Of a stretch of DNA of 64,000 bases, positions 57,594-64,000 are shown piece by piece. This DNA is from Rhodococcus rhodochrous. Lineage in GTDB: Bacteria > Actinomycetota > Actinomycetes > Mycobacteriales > Mycobacteriaceae. The notes under the pieces were generated by a model that did no database searches, was not told the DNA's origin, and worked only from the letters and a program-made list of their open reading frames with translations. Both the position numbers and the translations under genes were made by a program. Numbering within the stretch: position 1 is the first letter of the stretch; each line of letters begins with the position of its first letter. Location: contig NZ_CP027557.1 in the NCBI RefSeq assembly GCF_014854695.1, positions 4,690,891 through 4,754,890 on the forward strand, written 5' to 3'.

Positions 57594-58638
57594 GGTCGCG
57601 GATCTCGTCCACCAATCCCCAGTCGAGTGCGCGGGAGGCGTCGAGGGGCGCAGCCGTGACGAACAGGTGCAGCGACCGCCACCGGCCGATCCGCCGCGGG
57701 ATGCTGACCGTCCCCCCGGCCCCGGGGATGAGACCCATCGAGACCTCCGGGAGACGGAAGACGGTGCCGGGAGTCGCGACCACCCGGCCCGCGAAGGCCG
57801 GGATCTCGATCCCTGCACCGATGCAGTGACCGTGCAACCGCACCTCCATGCGACCGGCGAGCTGCGCAACGAGACGACCCGCTCCCCCACGTGTGCGGAC
57901 GAAGTGCGCGAGCGTGATGTCGGGTGTGCGGCCGAACTCGTCGAGATCACCTCCGGCGCAGAACGACGACCCCGCCCCGTCGAGCACCACCCGTTCGATG
58001 CTGTCGTCGACGACCGCGAGGCGCAGAGCGTCCACAAGAGCGTCGCGCAGCACCGTTCCGTAGGCGTTGCGGCGCTCGGGCCGATTGAGGGTGATGTGCA
58101 GGAGGTCGCCCTCGCGGGCGATCAGCACCGGTTCGTCCGAGGGCGGAGGCAGCGGGCGCGGGCCGCGTCCGGCAAGCCACGCGGCGAACTCGGGTCCGCC
58201 CTGCAGCGTCGAGTAGCCGAGCGACTCCACGTCGATCGCCTCCGGCACCGCGAGCGTCTCCGAGGCCCGCACGACCTGCCGTGCCACCAGCGCGGCCTGC
58301 TGGTTCGCGGCGACCGCCTCGGCGAAGGCGGCGATGCTCGCATCCGGGTCCGGTGTCTCGACCACGCCGCGGGACGAAGCGACCGGCGCGTAGGTGAGGT
58401 CGAGCGCGTCGATCAACGGCCGGACCCCGGCGGGAATCTCACGGGTCGCGCGGCCGACGAGAATCCGGTCGGCGAGCGCGGCCTGTTCGACGGCACGCTC
58501 GATCAGGGGAATGTCTCCGTCGAGATCGACGACGACCATCGGCCGGGAGACCACACCGCCCTCACCGAGAAGGGGCTCTCCCACCGCGCCGTTCGCCAGA
58601 TCCGCAGCAGAGAGAAGCATCGCTCGTGCCGTGTCCAT
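57589..58638 (-). CDS. Enoyl-CoA hydratase-type protein with rearranged domain layout
   Basis: A 349-residue crotonase-superfamily protein. The catalytic core is in residues about 170-349: LHITLNRPERRNAYG, the oxyanion GAGSSFCAGGDLDEFG, GHCIGAGIEIPAFA with one catalytic Glu and FRLPEVSMGLIPGAGGT with the other. The usual C-terminal helices after GLVDEIRDL are missing. The first 170 residues hold a segment (LDVESLGYSTLQGGPEFAAW reads here as VESLGYSTLQGGPEF) that resembles such a C terminus. ATG at 58638 has AAGGACGG. It is divergent from the CoA-transferase gene. Confidence 0.82.
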   Translation of the reverse strand: MDTARAMLLSAADLANGAVGEPLLGEGGVVSRPMVVVDLDGDIPLIERAVEQAALADRILVGRATREIPAGVRPLIDALDLTYAPVASSRGVVETPDPDASIAAFAEAVAANQQAALVARQVVRASETLAVPEAIDVESLGYSTLQGGPEFAAWLAGRGPRPLPPPSDEPVLIAREGDLLHITLNRPERRNAYGTVLRDALVDALRLAVVDDSIERVVLDGAGSSFCAGGDLDEFGRTPDITLAHFVRTRGGAGRLVAQLAGRMEVRLHGHCIGAGIEIPAFAGRVVATPGTVFRLPEVSMGLIPGAGGTVSIPRRIGRWRSLHLFVTAAPLDASRALDWGLVDEIRDL

Positions 58639-58683
58639 ATGGTCCGTCCTTGTACTCCACCAGGCCCCATCCGGCACGAAATG

Positions 58684-58689
58684 TAACAT
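58684..58689 (+). promoter_or_regulatory. -10 box of probable leaderless promoter
   Basis: TAACAT ends 7 nt before the GTG at 58697; no ribosome binding site between. Confidence 0.45.
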
Positions 58690-58696
58690 CACGGTC

Positions 58697-59920
58697 GTGG
58701 CCACCGACCTCGCCGCAGACCCGGTACGCGACTGGGCCGACAGCGGAATCGCCTTCCTGACCGGCAGAGTCGACGGTCCCCCACTGCTTCCTCCCGGCCG
58801 TGCCGCCACTGTTGCGCGCGAGCGCTCCGCGTGGATCGCCGCCGCCTCCGGGGGCGTCGTCGAGGTCGACGGTGCGCGCTTGTTGTCCGAGCGTGCCGCG
58901 TTCACCGGTCATCGTCGCGCTGGGGCAGTCTCGGCCGGAGGTGCGTGTCGTCTGCTGCCGACGATCGACGGATGGGCGGCGGTCTCGTGCGCGCGTCCCG
59001 ACGACCCGCTCCTGCTCGGCGCCCTGATCGGCGACGAGATCCCCGACGATCCGTGGCCCGCCGTCGCCGACTGGCTCGTCGAACACACCGGGGCGGAGCT
59101 GGCCGAGCGAGCCGAACTGCTCGGGATCGCCGCGGGACCCGTCGTCCACGGCGTCGCCGCTCCGCTGACACCGTCGGAACCGCGCTCGGTCGACGGGTTG
59201 CTCGTCGTCGACTTCAGCGCCTTGTGGGCCGGGCCGCTGTGCGCGCATCTGCTCGGTCTCGCCGGTGCGCGCGTCGTCAAGGTCGAGACGCCGTCGCGGC
59301 CGGACGGTGCGCGTCGCGGCAATGCCGACTTCTATCGACTGCTGCACGGCGGGCACGAATCCGTCGTGCTCGACCCGGCCGATGACACGCAGCGACGCGA
59401 ACTCGCGGAACTGGTGGCAGCGGCCGATATCGTGATCGAGGCGTCGCGACCGCGGGCACTCGCCGGTTTCGGCCTCGACGCTGCGAAGGCCGTCGACGAC
59501 GGCACCACGTGGATCTCGATCACCGCGCACGGACGGGATTCGCACCGCGTGGGTTTCGGCGACGACATCGCGGCCTCCACCGGCCTGATCGCCTACGACG
59601 CAGAGGGTCCCGTCTTCGTCGGCGATGCGATCGCCGATCCCCTCACGGGTCTCACCGCCGCTGCGCTGGCCATGTCGGCGCCACCCGACGGGCGCGGAAA
59701 GCTCTGGGACATCTCGATGTCCGCTGTCGTCGCGGCGACTCTCGACGAACCCACGGCCATCTCGCAACCCGCCATCCGCGAGGGCGAGCAGTGGGTGCTG
59801 CAGACAGCGGACGGTGGCGTCGCCGTCACCGAACCGCAGAAGCGTGAAATCTCCGGTGACGTCGCCGAATCCGGACGCGACACCCAGCGCGTACTCGCCG
59901 ATCTGGGCATCCGGTCGTGA
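58697..59920 (+). CDS. Family III CoA-transferase (CaiB/BaiF)
   Basis: A 407-residue CoA-transferase. The first ~150 residues (AFLTGRVDGPPLLPPGRAAT, AGAVSAGGACRLLPTIDGWA) form a family-specific N-terminal part. The core starts LLVVDFSALWAGPLCAHLLG with GARVVKVETPSRPDGARRG. The likely catalytic Asp is in VGDAIADPLTGLTAAALAM. It moves CoA between carboxylic acids. GTG start at 58697 by the -10 box. The stop overlaps the start of the amidohydrolase gene by 4 bp (GTGA). Confidence 0.85.
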   Translation: MATDLAADPVRDWADSGIAFLTGRVDGPPLLPPGRAATVARERSAWIAAASGGVVEVDGARLLSERAAFTGHRRAGAVSAGGACRLLPTIDGWAAVSCARPDDPLLLGALIGDEIPDDPWPAVADWLVEHTGAELAERAELLGIAAGPVVHGVAAPLTPSEPRSVDGLLVVDFSALWAGPLCAHLLGLAGARVVKVETPSRPDGARRGNADFYRLLHGGHESVVLDPADDTQRRELAELVAAADIVIEASRPRALAGFGLDAAKAVDDGTTWISITAHGRDSHRVGFGDDIAASTGLIAYDAEGPVFVGDAIADPLTGLTAAALAMSAPPDGRGKLWDISMSAVVAATLDEPTAISQPAIREGEQWVLQTADGGVAVTEPQKREISGDVAESGRDTQRVLADLGIRS

Positions 59921-61311
59921 GCGTCCTCGTCGTCCGCGACGTCGAGATCGACGGCGTCGGCGGAACCGATGTCCTCATCCGTGACGGGATCGTCGCATCC
60001 CTCGGGTCGGACGTGCCGGTGCCCACGTCTGCGGACGTCGTCGACGGCCGTGGAGGCGCACTGCTTCCCGGCTTGCACGACCACCACATCCACCTGCACG
60101 CTCTCGCGGCCGACCGCGCATCGGTCCGCTGTGGTCCGCCTGCCGTCCGCACCGCCGACGAACTCGCCCGCACACTCGCACGCGCGGCCGGCGACGGATG
60201 GATCCGGGGCGTCGGGTATTCGGAAGACGTTGCGGGTCTGCTGGATTCCATCTCGCTCGATGCGTTGCACGCCGAGCGTCCCGTGCGCATCCAACATCGC
60301 AGTGGCGCAGTGTGGTTCCTGAACTCCATTGCCGCCGGGCTCACGGGCCTCGCGACCGCTGATCACCCCGGTGTCGAACGCGACGAGAAGGGACATCCGA
60401 CAGGACGGGTATGGCGCGCCGACACATGGCTCCGCGACCGGCTACCCGACACCGGCCCTCCGTCGCTCGCAGATGTGGGCGTCGAACTGGCGTCCTACGG
60501 CATCACCGGCCTCACCGACGCGACGCCCGACCTCACCCCGTCGACCCTCGAACACCTCCACGCTTCCCACGTCGAGGGGTCCGTCCCGCAACACATCCGG
60601 CTTCTCGGTGCGCCACTCGATTTCGTCGACTCCGAGACGTTCGCCGCCGGCCCGTACAAGATCGTGCTCGCCGACTCCGGACTGCCCGACCTCGACGACC
60701 TCGCGACGACGATCCGCCGCGCCCACGATGCGGGTCGCGGGGTGGCGGTGCACTGCGTCAGTCGCGAGGCGTTCGCGATCCTGCTCGCCGTCCTCACCGA
60801 GGTGGGCACCGTCCCCGGCGACCGCATCGAACACGGCGCCCTCATCCCGGCCGAGTCGATCGACGACCTGAGGCGCCTGGGCCTGCAGGTCGTCACCCAG
60901 CCAGGCTTCCTCACCGACCGCGGCGACGCCTATCTCCGCGACGTGCCCGCCGTCGACCTGCCCGACCTCTACCGTTGCAGGAGTCTCCTCGACGGCGACG
61001 TGCCGGTCGCGCTGTCCAGCGATGCCCCTTACGGCCCCGCCGACCCGTGGGCGGTGATCTCCGCCGCGGTCTCCCGCACGTGCCCGACCGGTGAGGTCGT
61101 CGGAGTGGACGAACGCATCCCTGCCGCGACCGCGCTCGACCGGTATCTGGCCCCGCTCGACGATCCCGGTGGTGCTTCCCGTCGCGTGCGGGTCGGCGTG
61201 CCGGCCGATCTCGTCCTTCTCGACCGCCCCCTGGTCGACGCCCTCGCAGCACCGACCGCAGATGCGGTCCGCGCGACCGTCATCGCCGGTCGCGTCGTCC
61301 ACCACGCCTGA
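59917..61311 (+). CDS. Metal-dependent amidohydrolase (YtcJ/amidohydrolase 3-like)
   Basis: A 464-residue amidohydrolase. The metal site starts GALLPGLHDHHIHLHALAAD (HxH), has the second-shell His in GRGVAVHCVSREAFAILLAV and RIEHGALIPAESIDDL, and the catalytic Asp in VALSSDAPYGPADPWAVISA. A C-terminal beta-strand set (VGVPADLVLLDRPLVDAL) closes the small domain. Substrate unknown. It is translationally coupled to a CoA-transferase, which suggests release of an acid that is then activated as a CoA ester. Confidence 0.87.
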   Translation: MSVLVVRDVEIDGVGGTDVLIRDGIVASLGSDVPVPTSADVVDGRGGALLPGLHDHHIHLHALAADRASVRCGPPAVRTADELARTLARAAGDGWIRGVGYSEDVAGLLDSISLDALHAERPVRIQHRSGAVWFLNSIAAGLTGLATADHPGVERDEKGHPTGRVWRADTWLRDRLPDTGPPSLADVGVELASYGITGLTDATPDLTPSTLEHLHASHVEGSVPQHIRLLGAPLDFVDSETFAAGPYKIVLADSGLPDLDDLATTIRRAHDAGRGVAVHCVSREAFAILLAVLTEVGTVPGDRIEHGALIPAESIDDLRRLGLQVVTQPGFLTDRGDAYLRDVPAVDLPDLYRCRSLLDGDVPVALSSDAPYGPADPWAVISAAVSRTCPTGEVVGVDERIPAATALDRYLAPLDDPGGASRRVRVGVPADLVLLDRPLVDALAAPTADAVRATVIAGRVVHHA

Positions 61312-61378
61312 TCCGCTACAACTTCCGCTATCCGCTACAGCAAAATTGCCGTAGCGGATGACCAGGACGGTAGCGGAT
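61311..61378. terminator. Nested hairpin with four copies of a 9-mer
   Basis: ATCCGCTAC at 61311-61319 and 61330-61338, and its complement GTAGCGGAT at 61351-61359 and 61370-61378, spaced 10, 12 and 10 nt. The inner pair is extended by GCAA/TTGC. Two alternative stems can form. It lies between the convergent amidohydrolase and korB genes and its first copy overlaps the amidohydrolase stop codon. Confidence 0.75.
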
Positions 61379-61385
61379 ACAGCCA

Positions 61386-62456
61386 TCAGGGCACGGTCCA
61401 CGTGTTGTCGCCCCGCAACAACTGCTGCAGGTCGGCGGTACCGGCCTCCTGCGCGGTCCGCACCCTGGCGCGTTCGGCGTCGTCGTAGGTCGTCCGCGCG
61501 ACCTGCCGCACGATCCCCGTGACCACGTAACGCAGGTCCTGGTCCGACAGCCGCGACAGTGCGTACGCGTATTCGGGGTCGTCGGTGTGCGCGTCGTGCA
61601 CGACGATGTCGGCGGCATCCACCTCGGAACGTTGCACCACCCGCAGGCCGAAACCCTTTCTGACGACGCACAGCTCGTCGTCGACCCCGAAGATGATCGG
61701 TTCGCCGTGCCGCAGCGGGATCAGATGCGACGGCGCCTCGTCCTTGCGCAGCACGTCGAACGAGCCGTCGTTGAAGATCGGGCAGTCCTGCAGGATCTCG
61801 ACGAAGGCCGCGCCGCGATGGTGCGCCGCCGCGCGCAGGACGTCCGTCAGCCCGGCGCGGTCGGAGTCGAGCGCACGTGCGACGAAGGACGCTTCGGCGC
61901 CGAGTGCGAGCGAGAGGGTGTTGAACGGCGCGTCGACCGACCCGCCGGGTGAGGACTTGGTGACCTTGCCGACCTCCGAGGTGGGCGAGTACTGCCCCTT
62001 GGTGAGGCCGTAGATGCGGTTGTTGAACAACAGGATCCGCATGTTCACGTTACGGCGCAGGGCGTGGACGAGATGGTTGCCGCCGATCGACAGGGCGTCG
62101 CCGTCGCCGGTGACGACCCACACCGACAGATCCGGGCGCGTCACCGCGAGACCGGTCGCGAGAGTCGGAGCGCGTCCGTGAATCGAGTGCACACCGTAGG
62201 TGTCGAGATAGTAGGGGAACCGCGACGAACAGCCGATGCCGGAGACGAACACGAGATTCTCACGCCGGACACCCAATTCGGGCAGCAGGCTGCGGACCGT
62301 GGCGAGGATGACGTAGTCGCCGCAGCCCGGACACCACCGCACCTCCTGGTCGGAGGTGAAGTCCTTCGCCTTCTGCGGGTCCTCCGTGCGGGGCACACCG
62401 TCGAGTGCGTCGGTGTGCGGGCGGAGTCCGAGATCGTGGCCGAGGAGTCCGGTCAT
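61386..62456 (-). CDS. korB: 2-oxoacid:ferredoxin oxidoreductase, beta subunit
   Basis: A 356-residue thiamine-diphosphate subunit. The iron-sulfur Cys residues are in EVRWCPGCGDYVIL and VFVSGIGCSSRFPY, and the ThDP motif is VVTGDGDALSIGGNHLVHAL with RILLFNNRIYGLTKGQ. It oxidises 2-oxoglutarate to succinyl-CoA with KorA, giving electrons to ferredoxin. The ATG overlaps the korA stop by 4 bp. It corresponds to the KorAB of mycobacteria (Rv2454c/Rv2455c). Confidence 0.93.
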   Translation of the reverse strand: MTGLLGHDLGLRPHTDALDGVPRTEDPQKAKDFTSDQEVRWCPGCGDYVILATVRSLLPELGVRRENLVFVSGIGCSSRFPYYLDTYGVHSIHGRAPTLATGLAVTRPDLSVWVVTGDGDALSIGGNHLVHALRRNVNMRILLFNNRIYGLTKGQYSPTSEVGKVTKSSPGGSVDAPFNTLSLALGAEASFVARALDSDRAGLTDVLRAAAHHRGAAFVEILQDCPIFNDGSFDVLRKDEAPSHLIPLRHGEPIIFGVDDELCVVRKGFGLRVVQRSEVDAADIVVHDAHTDDPEYAYALSRLSDQDLRYVVTGIVRQVARTTYDDAERARVRTAQEAGTADLQQLLRGDNTWTVP

Positions 62457-64000
62457 GCTCGTTCCCTCTCTGCTGTGGGGTCGAGTTTCGTCGACGAGGC
62501 GACCGCGGCCGGTGTCCGGGATCGTTCGGTGTCGGCGAGTGTTCCGGCGAACTCGGCCTCGATGGCGTCGTGGAGTTCGTCGGCGCGGAAGGCCATGCCC
62601 GCCACCTTCGTCACCGGCTGGATGTCGGCGTCGAACCGCGACCGCAGCAGGAACGACAGCTGGCCGAGGTTCATCTCGGGGACCAGCACGCGCCGGTAGC
62701 GGCCGAGCACGTCGCCGAGGTTCTTCGGCATCGGCGCCAGGTGACGGAGGTGCGCACGGGCGACGACATGCCCTGCCCGCCGGGCGCGGCGCACGGCTTC
62801 GCCGATCGGCCCGTACGACGAACCCCAGCCGAGCACCAGTACCTCGGCGTCACCCGTGGGGTCGTCGACGTCGAGATCCGGGACGTCGATGCCCGCCACC
62901 CGCGCGACCCGCAGTCGGGTCATCAACTCGTGGTTAGTGTGGTGGTACGAGATGTCGCCGGTGCCGTCGGCCTTCTCGAGTCCGCCGATCCGGTGCTCGC
63001 GACCTGCGGTTCCAGGTATCGCCCAGTCGCGCGCGAGGGTGTCGGCATGGCGGGCGTAGGGCTGGTAGCCGGGGTCGTCGTCGCCCGGCGACCCGGCGAA
63101 GCGCGGATCGATACGCGGCAGGTCGTCGATATCGGGGATGCGCCACGGTTCGGATCCGTTGGCGATCGCACCGTCGGACAACAGCATGACCGGGGTGCGG
63201 TAGGTGATCGCGATGCGCGCGGCTTCGAGCGCGGCGTCGAAGCAGTCGGCGGGCGACTGCGGAGCGACGATCGCGACGGGTGATTCGCCGTTGCGGCCGA
63301 ACATCGCCTGCATGAGGTCGGCCTGTTCGGTCTTCGTCGGCAGGCCTGTGGACGGTCCGCCGCGCTGGACGTCGACGACGATCAGCGGCAGCTCGGTCAT
63401 CACCGCCAGACCGATGGCCTCGGATTGCAGGGCTATCCCCGGGCCCGACGTGCTGGTGACGCCGAGCGCGCCGCCGTAGGACGCGCCGATCGCCGCGCCG
63501 ATACCCGCGATCTCGTCCTCGGCCTGGAAGGTGTGTACGCCGAAGCGTTCGAGCCTGCTCAGTTCGTGGAGGATGTCGGAGGCCGGGGTGATCGGGTAGG
63601 TGCCGAGGAAGACGTCCATCCCCGCCGCGCGACCCGCCGCGACGAGACCGTAGGCGAGGGCGGTGTTGCCGGTGATCTGCCGATACGTCCCGGGTGGCAG
63701 CGACGCGCGGGCCACCTCGTAGGTCGTGGCGAACGTCTCGGTGGTCTCCCCGTAGTTCCAGCCGGCGCGCAGGGCTAGGACGTTGGCGTGCGCGATGTCG
63801 GGTTTCGACGCGAACTTGCGCTCGAGGAACGTCTCGACCGGCGCGATCGGCCGCCCGTACATCCACGACAGGAGACCGAGCGCGAACATGTTCTTCGAGC
63901 GCTGCGCGTCCTTCTTGCCGACGCCGGCCGGTTCGACGGCTCCGGCGGTGAGCGTGCTCATCGGCAGGGCGTGGACGGTCAGATGCTCCACGGCGCCGGT
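62453..64000 (-). CDS. korA: 2-oxoacid:ferredoxin oxidoreductase, alpha subunit (5' part beyond window)
   Basis: About 515 residues are visible, ending at 62453; the start and the gamma-like N-terminal part lie past 64000. Visible are the gamma-domain end (MFALGLLSWMYGRPIAPVET), GNTALAYGLVAAGRAAGMDV, FLGTYPITPASDILHELSRL (pyrimidine-binding domain) and FQAEDEIAGIGAAIGASYGG. The domain order gamma-alpha is the fused actinobacterial type. A GTG at 63991 could be read as a start but would cut the domain, so the gene is treated as partial. Confidence 0.92.
   Translation of the reverse strand, partial: TGAVEHLTVHALPMSTLTAGAVEPAGVGKKDAQRSKNMFALGLLSWMYGRPIAPVETFLERKFASKPDIAHANVLALRAGWNYGETTETFATTYEVARASLPPGTYRQITGNTALAYGLVAAGRAAGMDVFLGTYPITPASDILHELSRLERFGVHTFQAEDEIAGIGAAIGASYGGALGVTSTSGPGIALQSEAIGLAVMTELPLIVVDVQRGGPSTGLPTKTEQADLMQAMFGRNGESPVAIVAPQSPADCFDAALEAARIAITYRTPVMLLSDGAIANGSEPWRIPDIDDLPRIDPRFAGSPGDDDPGYQPYARHADTLARDWAIPGTAGREHRIGGLEKADGTGDISYHHTNHELMTRLRVARVAGIDVPDLDVDDPTGDAEVLVLGWGSSYGPIGEAVRRARRAGHVVARAHLRHLAPMPKNLGDVLGRYRRVLVPEMNLGQLSFLLRSRFDADIQPVTKVAGMAFRADELHDAIEAEFAGTLADTERSRTPAAVASSTKLDPTAERERA

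Noticed and set aside
1..64000. tRNA or rRNA genes, insertion sequences, prophage, secondary-metabolite cluster
   Set aside because: No cloverleaf, rRNA core, transposase, integrase, or NRPS/PKS module was recognised on either strand.

Overview
The window is high-GC actinobacterial DNA and reads as a Rhodococcus (Mycobacteriales) chromosome. The evidence is a gene order close to the mmpL3 neighbourhood of mycobacteria, frequent GTG starts, ATGA/GTGA stop-start overlaps, several TAnnnT -10 boxes placed 6-8 nt before a start codon (leaderless type), an F420-type oxidoreductase, and a cysteine-rich leader peptide of a kind known in actinobacterial sulfur genes. I see no tRNA, rRNA, transposase, prophage or CRISPR array. 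Coding density is high and no gap exceeds 300 bp; the largest are 13969-14248, 7130-7372 and 54944-55182.

Layout. 1-5.5 kb: a partial glycosyltransferase divergent from a methyltransferase, then a ROK kinase, a CBS protein, a deaminase-like protein and an aldehyde dehydrogenase behind a perfect KstR-type operator. 5.6-10 kb: cysE-cysK, a small conserved protein, an SRPBCC-alcohol dehydrogenase pair and a glyoxalase-fold protein. 10-22.4 kb: a secreted NHL-repeat protein, pckG, two linked GTPase-like proteins of unknown function, then the trmB-NYN-mmpL3 operon and a DUF1707 protein. 22.4-30.7 kb: a two-component system, a membrane class III cyclase, a flippase-like membrane protein, YceI, a DUF3054 protein, a POT-family peptide symporter and a TauE-type exporter. 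30.7-36.9 kb: two tandem penicillin-binding paralogs, one with all catalytic motifs lost, then an ABC-F ATPase and a hydrolase. 36.9-41 kb: a TetR regulator, an acyl-CoA dehydrogenase, a solo CbiM-type metal transporter and a second TetR. 41-45.5 kb: a sulfur-type operon (DUF4242 protein, acyl-CoA-dehydrogenase-like enzyme, SsuB/A/C-type importer). 45.5-52.5 kb: a four-gene amidohydrolase-TetR-hydrolase-F420 oxidoreductase operon, a patatin, a D-threonine-aldolase-like enzyme and a PQQ-type sugar dehydrogenase lipoprotein. 52.5-61.3 kb: acyl-CoA catabolism (acyl-CoA dehydrogenase, GntR and MaoC divergent from CitE-like lyase and double-MaoC hydratase; then an unusual crotonase divergent from a CoA-transferase and an amidohydrolase). 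61.4-64 kb: KorB and partial KorA.

The strongest new-looking system is the 41-45.5 kb operon. A 27-codon leader peptide ends in two adjacent Cys codons. The ribosome binding site of the first structural gene lies in a stem-loop, and the left arm of that stem can pair instead with a segment at the leader stop codon. This is the geometry expected for a cysteine-responsive translational switch controlling an uncharacterised organosulfur uptake and oxidation operon. Other points of interest are the dead penicillin-binding paralog, an inverted pair of 11-bp operator candidates in the CitE/acyl-CoA dehydrogenase divergent promoter, long palindromes between convergent genes, and a rearranged crotonase.
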